This document shows positions 31,110 to 39,901 of a DNA stretch of 64,000 nt, piece after piece. Source of the stretch: Xenorhabdus indica (GTDB taxonomy: Bacteria; Pseudomonadota; Gammaproteobacteria; Enterobacterales; Enterobacteriaceae); assembly GCF_014467235.1 (NCBI RefSeq), contig NZ_NKHP01000009.1:62001-126000 (forward strand), given 5' to 3'. Numbering within the stretch: the first letter of the stretch is position 1; the number at the start of each line of letters is the position of its first letter. The notes below the pieces were generated by a model. The model was given only the letters and a program-made list of their open reading frames with translations. It ran no database searches and had not been told where the DNA came from. The translations under genes and the position numbers were made by a program.

Positions 31110-31784
31110 TCACCCTATCAATGGGCATAAACGGTGAGTTGTTCTTACTATGGCATAAGGAGACGGTTCACTCAGCACCAATGAATATGTTGTGTCAACA
31201 TGCTTATAGCTTGAGTCATCATTCATACTCATTTTAATAATTCTTTCTAGCGGAGTATAAGAGCCATCCCACTGACTAAAATTAAAGAAAAATTTATCAA
31301 AGTTGATTCGATTATCGAGTGAATTGGGGTCTTTCTTATAGTCGGCGTAGCACCATCCAAGCACTTCATCTAATTTTAAATCACCGGGTTTTTTATAAGA
31401 CATCTCACTTAAACAGCTGTAGAACGCGTCAGTCTTAAGTCTGTCTATATCTTTGTAATAAATATAGCTTTTAACAATATCTTTTCTTTTATACTGAGGT
31501 TCCTGTGAGTATTCCCAAAGTGTTTTAGTGGCATGTTGTTGGAGGAATGTTTGAGCATCAATCGGTGGCTCTTCTTTAGTGCTGCCGCCGAAAAGGAAAG
31601 AGTGCACACCGTAGATAATGGCGATTATGATGATGAAAGGGATCGCGCCTATCAAAATGGTTATGCAAAGCGCTGAAAAAGGCATTGAAGCAGGCTTAGA
31701 TGTTTCACAATGAGGGCATACCTTATTTCTTTCAAAAACTATTTTAGTGCATTTTTTGCATCTGGCTCTTCTGGTTCTAGCCAT
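31110..31784 (-). CDS. Zinc-ribbon membrane protein, unknown
   Basis: The 224-residue product begins MARTRRARCKKCTKIVFERN followed by VCPHCE, a two-CxxC zinc ribbon, then one membrane segment at about residues 36-66 (LCITILIGAIPFIIIIAIIY) and a hydrophilic C-terminal domain that would be periplasmic. I do not recognise a family; zinc-ribbon-plus-helix proteins are common in accessory DNA. A tetO-like palindrome lies 31 bp upstream of the start. It converges on the toxin gene. Confidence 0.6.
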   Translation of the reverse strand: MARTRRARCKKCTKIVFERNKVCPHCETSKPASMPFSALCITILIGAIPFIIIIAIIYGVHSFLFGGSTKEEPPIDAQTFLQQHATKTLWEYSQEPQYKRKDIVKSYIYYKDIDRLKTDAFYSCLSEMSYKKPGDLKLDEVLGWCYADYKKDPNSLDNRINFDKFFFNFSQWDGSYTPLERIIKMSMNDDSSYKHVDTTYSLVLSEPSPYAIVRTTHRLCPLIG

Positions 31785-31814
31785 AAAAATTATTCCTTAA
31801 TTAATCGAAACTAC

Positions 31815-31827
31815 CTATCACTGATAG
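31815..31827. promoter_or_regulatory. 13-bp palindrome CTATCACTGATAG upstream of 31784
   Basis: CTATCA-C-TGATAG is the exact reverse complement of the tet operator core CTATCAGTGATAG. It lies 31-43 bp upstream of the minus-strand start, a good place for an operator. A TetR-type or phage repressor may bind. Chance occurrence is possible. Confidence 0.35.
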
Positions 31828-32048
31828 TGATTATCAAATTGGTGTATTTTCTGTCTGGCATCGCTGAATAATTATTAAAAGAAACGCTTCATGATGCAAA
31901 TTAGTGCATCTTCTGCGACACCAAAAAATATTTTTTCGAGAGTGGTTTTTGAGGGAAAACAGAGGTGGAATAAATGCTGTGTATTCATATAGTGGTGCCA
32001 AAGTGCTGCCAATTTCGATTTTTCGTGCACGAAAAACCTAAGAAAAAA

Positions 32049-32064
32049 GCCACCGTACGGTGGC
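32049..32064. terminator. Bidirectional terminator-like palindrome
   Basis: GCCACCGTACGGTGGC is a perfect 16-bp palindrome with AAAAAA before and TATTTTTA after, so it can terminate on both strands. It stands 40 bp outside the left end of the tRNA-Leu island. A second perfect palindrome, TTTTTCGTGCACGAAAAA, lies at 32019-32036. Confidence 0.65.
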
Positions 32065-32106
32065 TATTTTTATTCCCGAACTCACTGTTTTATCAGTGGT
32101 TTTTAA

Positions 32107-32126
32107 TTTGGTGCCAGGGCGGGACT
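32107..32126. repeat. Left attachment site (attL) of the tRNA-Leu island
   Basis: This 20-bp stretch matches the 3' end of tRNA-Leu at 53393-53413 with one single-base gap (TTTGGTGCC-AGGGCGGGACT). Two ATGCCCC words 12 bp apart follow inside (32182 and 32194), matching the 12-bp-spaced TGCCCC words beside the right end. The pair brackets 21.3 kb. Confidence 0.7.
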
Positions 32127-32380
32127 AGTGAGTTGATGCAATCTACTGAATATATTAAATTTATTTTCACATATTGTTTTTATGCCCCTATTAATGCCCC
32201 CAAAATTTCCCGTTTTCTATGTTTCATATCTTATTGATTTTATTTGTTTTTTGTATTTTCTTTACGTTAAAGAAAAAACCATGAGGTTCAAAAATGGTCA
32301 AATTAAGATGCCGTTTTATGCTCAGGGATCTATATAATAATTTGTCATTTTTATGACTTTCATCACAAAACTAACATTAC

Positions 32381-33445
32381 TCACTTATCACAACTCTTGG
32401 ATTGAGAATACAAAAACTCAATATACTGTTTGCGCTTCCGATACTCCAAATTCATCATATATTGCGCCATATATTTATAATCTGGCGTTCCATCTTCAGC
32501 AACAGGAAGTAGAATCATTTGTCGTTTTAAACGAGTTGAATTAATCGTGTAAGAAAACGAGTACTTGTCTTTATGCTGTCTCAATGATTGTGCAATGAAA
32601 AATAATGCTTTCTCCTGAATCACATTTTTAGGTTTTAATATGTTCACTTTTGTCCCTGTAAAAAATGTGTATATTTGAACAAATGGCGATGCTGTTTCAT
32701 TACCTATTGTGATTACTGGAGTATCTTTAAATAGATACTCTTGGTCATAATCCAAGAAACCATCATTGCCATTATGAACTTCTTTTCTGGTAATATAAGG
32801 ATACATTCCAGAGCATTTATCCACTTTATTCCCATCAATATTTTTGCCAATTTGGACGTCAAACAACTCACTAATAAAGAACTCACGCCATTCTTTATCC
32901 TCGAGTGTACAGACCTCTTTAAATTCAAGCTCAGCTAATTCTTTATGGCAATGTTCAATATATTCATTTTTTTTATTGTTTATCAAATTATTAACGTATT
33001 TATCCATGAATGGATAGTCTGGTTTACCGTTCTCGTCGATGGGAAGCATTATTTTTTGGCGTTTTAATCTTCCTGTTCCCATTTTGTATCCATAGTTGTA
33101 TTTTTCACGCTGGCAACTAACTTGATTGGATAAGAACAAGCCAACATATTCAGATTTAAATTTAGGACGCAATTTACGACAATCGTTAGAGAAAAGACCT
33201 TTATAAGAATGGTAAAAAGAATATCCCACAGAGCCATTTCGATTAACTGAAAGGCAGTTATCTTCTAATGTATTGTTTTTATTTCCTACAAAATGACCAA
33301 CTCCATTGTTTTTGGCAGTTGAAGATATGTAAGGTGTTCTTCCAGAAAAACGCTCCGCATCGTAAATATCTTTACCTGAAACAATTTCAGCTATATTTTC
33401 AATAAAGAACTCATCCCATTCTTTATCTTCAATCTTCAGAAGCAT
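32381..33445 (-). CDS. BcgI-like restriction-modification specificity (B) subunit
   Basis: The 354-residue product is built of two parallel halves, each opening with the same phrase (EDKEWDEFFIENIAEIVSGK near residue 6, EDKEWREFFISELFDVQIGK near residue 182) and each containing a target-recognition domain ending in a RLKRQ(K/M)I(M/L)LP motif and a helix. Two tandem recognition domains read a split site, as in type I HsdS and type IIB BcgI-B (about 340 residues). The start overlaps the A subunit by 17 nt and has GAGGAG upstream. It would form a complex with the A subunit in the cytoplasm. Confidence 0.82.
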   Translation of the reverse strand: MLLKIEDKEWDEFFIENIAEIVSGKDIYDAERFSGRTPYISSTAKNNGVGHFVGNKNNTLEDNCLSVNRNGSVGYSFYHSYKGLFSNDCRKLRPKFKSEYVGLFLSNQVSCQREKYNYGYKMGTGRLKRQKIMLPIDENGKPDYPFMDKYVNNLINNKKNEYIEHCHKELAELEFKEVCTLEDKEWREFFISELFDVQIGKNIDGNKVDKCSGMYPYITRKEVHNGNDGFLDYDQEYLFKDTPVITIGNETASPFVQIYTFFTGTKVNILKPKNVIQEKALFFIAQSLRQHKDKYSFSYTINSTRLKRQMILLPVAEDGTPDYKYMAQYMMNLEYRKRKQYIEFLYSQSKSCDK

Positions 33446-35363
33446 TATCTATCTCCTCGGAATCATTCGATTCAAATAAGTATCCTCGATTCTGCATAAT
33501 CATTGAAAACTCAAAAGTCAGATAATCACCAATGGTCTTTTCAAATTCTGAATCAGTTGGAATTTCATCATTGAAGTAGTAGAAGCTATGAAGCCATTCA
33601 TCATCGGCTTCAACAGTAGTTTTTACGCAGAAACTGCTTTCGGCTTCGATACGATTAAACCAAACATCTAATAAATGCTGTTTTCTATCTTTCGCCTGCT
33701 CTGTTTCAATCAGACCAATATGAGGGCTTACTTTGAAACCATCTTCACGGAAATCAATAAACTTGCATTCTTTATTAACAGGATGGGGTTCTCCTGCGGT
33801 AAAAATAGCAATACAAGGCATGATTCCCACTCCATAGAAGGTGTCTTTATTGAGCGTAATGACGCCTTGTAGGGTATGTTTTTTGAAAATGTTTGCCTTG
33901 ATAGCTTGCTCTTCTTTGGTTTTACCCGTAACGGAAGACTGAGGAATAATGACAATCACATATCCATCTTTGACCAAAGAATCAAGCAGGTGTTCAGTAA
34001 AAGCAATCTCATAAAGATTAGGGTTTTTCTTTGAACCCTGTGAATATGGTGGATTCATCATCCCAATTGTAGCTTTATTTAATTGAAGCACGTTTGGGTC
34101 TTCGTTCAGGAAATTATGATTAATCAGATTGCTTTGACCATCACCACGCAAAATCATATTTGTAGTGGCAATGGTGAACATGTAGGGCTGCAACTCAAAA
34201 CCATGCAGTTGTTTTTGACGAATGTTTTTTCTGGTATTTTCATTGTCAGTTTGAGCCAGCATATGGTACATAGCGGCAATTAGAAAGCCTGCTGTACCTG
34301 CGCAAGGATCTAACACGACATCATCTGGTTTAATATCCACCAAATCACAAAATAGATCGGTAATATGCTTGGGCGTTAAAACAATCCCAAGTGTTTGACC
34401 ATCACCACCAGAATAAGACATAAACTCACCGTAGAAACGACCCAAATAATCTTCTGACGATCGGGTGTATTTGATGCTTTTGTAAATTTTTTCACGTAGA
34501 AATTCGGTGAAGTGTTTAAGAGGAGTTTTATTTAGGGTGGTGTTAATTTCATTCAGGATAAACGTATCTTTAATGATAGAGAACTGACTTAAAATCTTAT
34601 CACGTTTAACATCTGGAGCAACATTTGAGCGCTTTAAGTTATTTTCAATAGCGTTATAAATTTTATCGCCATCTGTATCAACATCATCACCCGTTAAATG
34701 GAGCACATCAAATCCACGATATTCTTCTTCTCGTAACGCCAGCAAGATTCCCGAAACGATAAGAGGTTTATCAATATCTTTTAAGTTACCGTAATTACGC
34801 AAATCTTCGTGAAGTTCAGCAGCATCTTTTAGAATCTCAGCAAGCTCTTTTTCTTGTTCAGTATTTTCTTGCAGAATTTCTCTAGTATAGTATTCGACAA
34901 TATTACTATCAGTGAATGAGATAAAAGATTCGACTTCTGGTAGCTCACGGTAATACTTGGTTTCATCAATAAAGTAGGGGCTTATTCTGTGTCTTTTCTC
35001 ATCGCCTGAAATGCCAAACGCAATGATTTTTTTATATGATGTGTTTTGAGCTAAATGCTGGCTATAGAACAAGGCCCCGTTTACAGAAAAGTCTTTAATG
35101 TCTTTCGGCTCAAGGCTTATTACACCTTTAGCATCTAATTTTACGTGTTTAGATATATCCGCTTTATTTTCTATAACAAGAATGAAATCTTTAACAACAC
35201 CAACAAATTCAGGAAAACCGACTTTCCTAGACCCGCTTTTGGAAGCAGTTTTTAAAGCGTTATCAATCTCAAGTATTGTACTGCCCTGAGCATCGTGTTT
35301 AATTCCAGCTTCTTTTAGTAAGCCGTGAACCCATAAATCTGTTTGTGCTTCTTTTTTCGCCAC
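33429..35363 (-). CDS. BcgI-like restriction-methylation (A) subunit: nuclease plus N6-adenine methyltransferase
   Basis: The 644-residue product has an N-terminal PD-(D/E)xK-like nuclease (FPEF at 50-53, LVIENKAD at 62-69 giving E65-x-K67) and a HsdM-like methyltransferase with motif I LDPCAGTAGF (351-360) and motif IV NPPY (437-440). Length and layout match BcgI-A, a type IIB enzyme in which one chain both cuts and methylates and the B subunit gives specificity; such enzymes cut on both sides of their site. No separate HsdR is present. The start is GTG 35363 with GGAG 8 nt upstream. The system is intact. Confidence 0.85.
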   Translation of the reverse strand: MAKKEAQTDLWVHGLLKEAGIKHDAQGSTILEIDNALKTASKSGSRKVGFPEFVGVVKDFILVIENKADISKHVKLDAKGVISLEPKDIKDFSVNGALFYSQHLAQNTSYKKIIAFGISGDEKRHRISPYFIDETKYYRELPEVESFISFTDSNIVEYYTREILQENTEQEKELAEILKDAAELHEDLRNYGNLKDIDKPLIVSGILLALREEEYRGFDVLHLTGDDVDTDGDKIYNAIENNLKRSNVAPDVKRDKILSQFSIIKDTFILNEINTTLNKTPLKHFTEFLREKIYKSIKYTRSSEDYLGRFYGEFMSYSGGDGQTLGIVLTPKHITDLFCDLVDIKPDDVVLDPCAGTAGFLIAAMYHMLAQTDNENTRKNIRQKQLHGFELQPYMFTIATTNMILRGDGQSNLINHNFLNEDPNVLQLNKATIGMMNPPYSQGSKKNPNLYEIAFTEHLLDSLVKDGYVIVIIPQSSVTGKTKEEQAIKANIFKKHTLQGVITLNKDTFYGVGIMPCIAIFTAGEPHPVNKECKFIDFREDGFKVSPHIGLIETEQAKDRKQHLLDVWFNRIEAESSFCVKTTVEADDEWLHSFYYFNDEIPTDSEFEKTIGDYLTFEFSMIMQNRGYLFESNDSEEIDNASED

Positions 35364-35643
35364 ATTCCGCTCTCCATTCCGTTTTAAGAAATGATAGTAG
35401 AGGATTTTTAGATTTCAATTTTCCGACTATTCTGGTTATTTTATATAATTTACGTTATTCGTTACGATAAGTAATAGGATTAGACCTGATTTTAGGAGGG
35501 ATAGCAGAATGGGTGTTTTACTATTTATTTAAATCAAAAAAAGCCGTGAGGTTTTAAAATAGTTAATTAGGTTGCTACTGCACACTCAGGGCTTCATATT
35601 AAAAATTATCATTTTCACGAAGTCGATCACAAATTAAAGTCGG

Positions 35644-35910
35644 TTATTCCTGTGGCTTAGAGCGGGCTTTTCTTTCTAATAATTCTCCGGTATAAGAATC
35701 GAAATAACGACTGGGCCAGATCTCTGAGGGATGGATGCCAAGGTAATTTGCGATAATCCATTCACCTTTAGGCCACGGTCTGTTGAAGGCATTTGCCAGT
35801 GTAGATGAACTGAGTCCTGCTTCACGAGAAACAGCTGCTAAGGTTGTTCCACGCTTACGTAATGCTGCGATGATATCGGCCTGATGCCAGTCATTTTTAA
35901 TATTATTCAT
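35644..35910 (-). CDS. Ner/Nlp-like winged-helix phage regulator
   Basis: The 88-residue product MNNIKNDWHQADIIAALRKR, GTTLAAVSREAGLSSSTLAN and IANYLGIHPSEIWPSRYFDS matches the Mu Ner/Nlp (SfsB) DNA-binding family almost along its length. I start at 35910 because AAGGGG lies 8 nt upstream; a start at 35928 has no such site. It lies just downstream of the structured C4-like leader on the same strand, which suggests RNA-level control of its expression. Confidence 0.82.
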   Translation of the reverse strand: MNNIKNDWHQADIIAALRKRGTTLAAVSREAGLSSSTLANAFNRPWPKGEWIIANYLGIHPSEIWPSRYFDSYTGELLERKARSKPQE

Positions 35911-35937
35911 TCCTGCTACCCCTTCCATTAATTAATA

Positions 35938-36090
35938 TTGATGGTGGTGATTCAAGCAAGGTTCGCATTACCGGAGTATCCACCGGTGAGGCCGAAGCCT
36001 CCCCTGCCTGAATCACCATTGAAAGGGTGATAGCAGACGCACTGGTAGAAAAATCCTACCAGTGTTTGGATACTACAGGGATGCGAAGCC
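35938..36090 (-). ncRNA. Structured leader resembling C4 antisense RNA, with matched target
   Basis: Read on the minus strand, TGGTGATTCAGGC (near 36013) pairs with GCTTGAATCACCA (near 35942), enclosing GAGGC-UUCG-GCCUC, a stable tetraloop hairpin. Two 7-base words in the core, TTCGCAT and AGTATCC as written on the plus strand (35962-35968, 35975-35981), are exactly complementary to ATGCGAA (36081-36087) and GGATACT (36068-36074), with the same 6-base spacing. Between them is a 9-bp perfect hairpin with CACTGGTAG/CTACCAGTG arms. This architecture (processed structured RNA plus complementary upstream target in the leader of a regulator) fits C4-type RNAs of P1 and P4; family membership is my inference. 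Confidence 0.45.
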
Positions 36091-36161
36091 CTGACCACTA
36101 GATTTTGCTAATGGCAGGAATACTTTAACTGATTGTTTTACCTAACACAATAACCGAACAA

Positions 36162-37037
36162 CTAAGTTGAACGACTATAAACCCGTTCAACGTAACGCCC
36201 GCGACCATCACCGTGCCCCAAATCCATTGATACCAGTGCTCTTGCTTCCTGACGGCTAAAACCCTTCTGTTGGTAAAAATTCAAAGCATCTTGTGCCCAC
36301 GCATAGCGCAAACTGTGGGGAGAATGACAACCGGTTAACCCAATCTTTGTGGTATGTGTTCGCCAGTAGTTCATGGCCTGTTTGAGGTCGGGCTTATCAA
36401 TCAATCTACCGCCGCGTTGCTCTGAAATAACCATGGCTTGCTCAACAACCGCTTTTACAGAAGTAACATCCAATACACGGGTTTGTCTTGGTCGGCCACC
36501 TTTTGTACCGAAAACAACATGCAGTTTCGGCTCTGGTTGCTCTAACTGTTTACGCCAGCTTTTCAATGATGCACTACATTGTACCGCTTCCTGAGAACGT
36601 AACCCCAGCAATCGGGCGAGTTTCAGTGTAACGGCAAATCCGACATCACGTTCTAGTGCTTTTTGATAAACAACCTGAAACGTGGCATCAGGGATAGCTT
36701 GTTTCGTTCCGGCGCGGCTGGTGCCGCTTAACCCCAATGCCTGATTACTCAAACGCGGCGCGGTCTCCAGTTTTTCTCGGCCTGCCATGCGAAAGATATT
36801 ACGCAACGCGGACATTTCATTTTGTACTGTTCGTTTGGCAATTCCCTGAGATAAACGAGTATCAACGTACTGCTCTACATGTTTGGCTTTCAAATTCTTA
36901 AGGCTTTTCACCTGAATATTCAGGCTCAATAACAACGCACCTAAACGCCCGGCGATCCGAATGTGGTCATGACAGGTTTTATGACTACCGCCGCCTTGTC
37001 GGGCAAAAAACTTTAATTCTTTAATCAATCGACTCAT
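36162..37037 (-). CDS. Tyrosine integrase of the Integrase_1 (ICE) type
   Basis: The 291-residue product MSRLIKELKFFARQGGGSHK, TCHDHIRIAGRLG belongs to the integrase group with the Phage_int_SAM_2 and Integrase_1 domains, found on integrative elements of enterobacteria. The catalytic residues are visible: Arg in LARLLGLRSQEA, HSLR in SPHSLRYAWA, HGDGRGRY and the Tyr in VERVYSRS. I start it at 37037 because AAGGGG stands 6 nt upstream; the longer frame to 37250 is not supported. It is a second integrase inside an island bounded by a P4-type integrase, so the island is composite. Confidence 0.85.
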   Translation of the reverse strand: MSRLIKELKFFARQGGGSHKTCHDHIRIAGRLGALLLSLNIQVKSLKNLKAKHVEQYVDTRLSQGIAKRTVQNEMSALRNIFRMAGREKLETAPRLSNQALGLSGTSRAGTKQAIPDATFQVVYQKALERDVGFAVTLKLARLLGLRSQEAVQCSASLKSWRKQLEQPEPKLHVVFGTKGGRPRQTRVLDVTSVKAVVEQAMVISEQRGGRLIDKPDLKQAMNYWRTHTTKIGLTGCHSPHSLRYAWAQDALNFYQQKGFSRQEARALVSMDLGHGDGRGRYVERVYSRST

Positions 37038-38098
37038 TGGTTTCCCCTTGCGGATGTTTGACAACATGCGATCTCTGGCGCGCGACCATTCTGGCAAAAC
37101 AGAAAATAACTGCCTTGCCCTTGATCGATATCTGTGCGCCAGAGTGAACGCAGGTTGAGGTATTGCGGGGTATCGGTTGAGTACACGGTACTGCCGCCTG
37201 CATAAGCAGGTCATCCCCACCGGCAAAAAAGCCAGCCTCGATATCGTCAAGTTCTCCTTTTCAATCTAAAAATGCAGTGTCAGATTCACTGTGTGGTGAA
37301 GCAGACGTGAGCCTGTCAGAGTTGTGTTGCCCTTTAGTTGCGGCGTCACTTTCAGCGGTAAACCGGCAAAAAGTGACGCCTTAAATTCAGCAAACAGTCA
37401 GCAAAAGTCGTGCAAGTGTTGAAATGCCAACAGGCATAGCAAAACGCCGCAAGGTTCGGTGTCAAACGGGAGCAATGAGGTAATTGTTCAGGTGTAAAAA
37501 GTTGTCTGCTGAATATTTCAAATAAGAGCAGTTAGTACGTTGAATCAAAAGTGAAAACTATCCTGCATGTAGGGTGTGAAATGAGTTCAGGACGTCACTC
37601 GATCTCACTATGCAAAAGTTAAGTGAAGATGAGGTCTGATGTTGATATGAAAGAAGTGCATGGCTCAATGTTCAATGCACTTGGGAGACAATATACAAAC
37701 ACCTTTTTGAGGTCTTTTTCAGTTTAAGAGACTTTCACCGCCAGACGAGGGGTTAGGTGTCTGACGATATCTGCTTCCAAAAGTGCGCAGATGTACCGCA
37801 ATGCTTGCTCTCCCTTTCAGGCTACAGGAGTTTTGTTTCGCCACCCGAAGGCGATCCTGACAGGCGATGGATCATTTTTGTAGAAGAGATATTAACGTTT
37901 AGCCAGAGGCGAGTCAAATCGTGGCAGTTCGTGTTAACCTTATTTTTTCTATATTTCCGTGCCTATTCGACTAATTTCCCCATATTCTGCCAAAATCAGG
38001 TGAAAATTCCATCTAATTGGTTAATTAATTTTATTGATGAGTATGTACAATAAATTAACCAACCGGATAAAAAAATCTAACATAAAAAAGTAAGTATA
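37038..38098. other. 1.06-kb gap between integrase and tssF, with structured repeats
   Basis: No supported gene. It contains a nested stem (GGCGTCACTTT at 37342-37352 with AAAGTGACGCC at 37370-37380, enclosing CGGTAAACCG), and an 8-bp inverted repeat (37654-37661 with 37675-37682). The plus-strand frame 37757-38053 has no ribosome site or recognisable content. It likely contains the att/promoter region of the second element and the promoter of the T6SS module. Confidence 0.5.
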
Positions 38099-39857
38099 AT
38101 GAAAAACAACAAGGAATCGCTGTACCTGCAAGAACGCGCCTATCTGCGGGAACTGGCACAGCGTGTGGCGAAAGAGTTCACCGCATCTGGCGGATTTTCT
38201 GATTTCCTCCCATAATCCCGATATTGCGCGTCTTTTTGAAGCCTTTGCCCTGTTGATTGCTAGTATACGAGATAAACTGGAGGATGAACTCCCCGAAATC
38301 ACCCTCGGTATTCTGTCCCGTATCTGGCCGTTAGCGTTATGTCCCATCCCACCCACCACGATACTTCAGTTTTATCCCACCGATGGCGAACATCAGGGCA
38401 GCACAGATATTCCGGTGAATACCGCCGTTTCCGCTCACCACAACGGGCAGGTAATGACGTTTAAAACCCGCCGTCCGCTGCATATTGAACCCCTGGTCGT
38501 ACAACAACGCACGGTGAAAAAAACCGGCACTCACAGTGAAATTATGCTGACCCTGTGCCAGACCGGCACGGTATCTCCGGTCTGGCAAAGTGGGGCATTA
38601 ACTTTTTTCCTCGGCACTGACACCGAAAAGGCCGCCCAGCTCAGTCTGTGGCTGGATCAACATATTTGTGAGGTCAGCCTGAACACGCAGGGTAAGCAGC
38701 GAAAGCTGCGCGGTTTTCCTTATGGCTGGCATGATCTGCTTGATAGTCCGGTGCTGCCTGTGCCCCAAAATACGTATTCCGGTCTGCAACCGTTGGTGGA
38801 ATATTATGCGCTGTCCCCACTGTATAACTTTGTCACGCTGGATATCAGCAGAAGTTGTACCACCGTGCCCCTGAATGAGGATGGTACATTTGAGCTGATT
38901 TTTCGTTTCGAGGGCGAATTGCCGTTGGCGGATGTCGATGAAGCATTCTTATTGGGCTGTGTACCGGCCATTCATCTGGAAAATCGGGTAAGCCTGCCCA
39001 TTGAGCTGGAAGCTGACAACCACCGTTATCCTCTGCCGCTGGGAGAGTCGGTGAAGTTGTTTCGGCTGGGTGATATTGAGGTTGTGGAACAGCCCGGTGA
39101 CAGTGAGCAACGCGGAACACCGTATCACTGGCTGCCGATTGAACAGTTTACTCCGGCCGGGCGTTTTCGGGATGACGACCAGCAACCCGACACGTTTTAC
39201 TACCAGCTTCAGACCGAACCCGATTTTCTCGGCAGAATTCAGCACCGGCTGCACTTTTTTGATTTGACGGGCAAACCGGCCAACGACTTACCCGCCATAG
39301 CGGTTTTGTGTTCTTTCACCGGCTACCATGAACAGGCACCGGCATTGACGCAAGGCACGATTACCGTGACGCAGGAAGGCGCACCATCTCATCTCAGCGT
39401 CCACAATATCACGCCGGTCATGACCGATTACCCGCCCCTGTTACAGGAAAAGAGCGGCTGGCCGCTGCTGTCCTGCCTATCCAGCCCACCAATGATGCTG
39501 TTTGCCACCGACAGCCTGAAACAGTTTCTCCGGCTGTTTGACCCGTATGCCGACACGCATCGCCCCCTGAGCCGCCAGTTCCGGCAACACATTGACGGTA
39601 TTGTGCAGGTCGAAGAGCGCCTGACCGACCGGATGCGACTGGGGCGTTCTGTTCGCGGGCATTTACTCGCGCTGACGCTAAATCCCGACTGCTACCGTAA
39701 TCCGGGGGAGATGTACCGTTTCTGCCGGTTAATCAATCAGGCGCTGGCCTGTTTTATCACCCAATCTGCGTTTGTCATGCTGGAGATTTTTACGCCGGAC
39801 AGCCACAAGGCGCTGTGGCAGTTCTGGCATGTTGATGGACTACGCCCGGAAATGTAA
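38099..39857 (+). pseudogene. tssF: T6SS baseplate protein TssF, one frameshift near the start
   Basis: ATG 38099 opens MKNNKESLYLQERAYLRELA, the classical TssF N-terminus, and stops at 38213 after reading FSDFLP. One extra base near 38174 (GAGTTCACC for GAGTCACC) would restore VAKESPHLADFLISSHNPDI, after which the frame runs to 39857 with the family body (ARLFEAFALLIASIRDKLED) and a normal length of about 585 residues. TssF with TssG and TssK builds the baseplate wedge; none of these partners is present, so this is an isolated copy. It may be a decayed or sequencing-error frameshift. Confidence 0.8.
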
Positions 39858-39901
39858 TGGATTAAGGAACACATGACAGGAACCATAAGGAAAAAATCAA
39901 T

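Noticed and set aside
32381..35363. Ordinary type I restriction system (HsdM-HsdS)
   Set aside because: No HsdR is nearby, and the larger chain carries its own nuclease-like N-terminal domain; BcgI-like is the better fit.
37757..38053. 98-codon frame upstream of tssF
   Set aside because: No ribosome site, no family resemblance; composition like the surrounding non-coding DNA.
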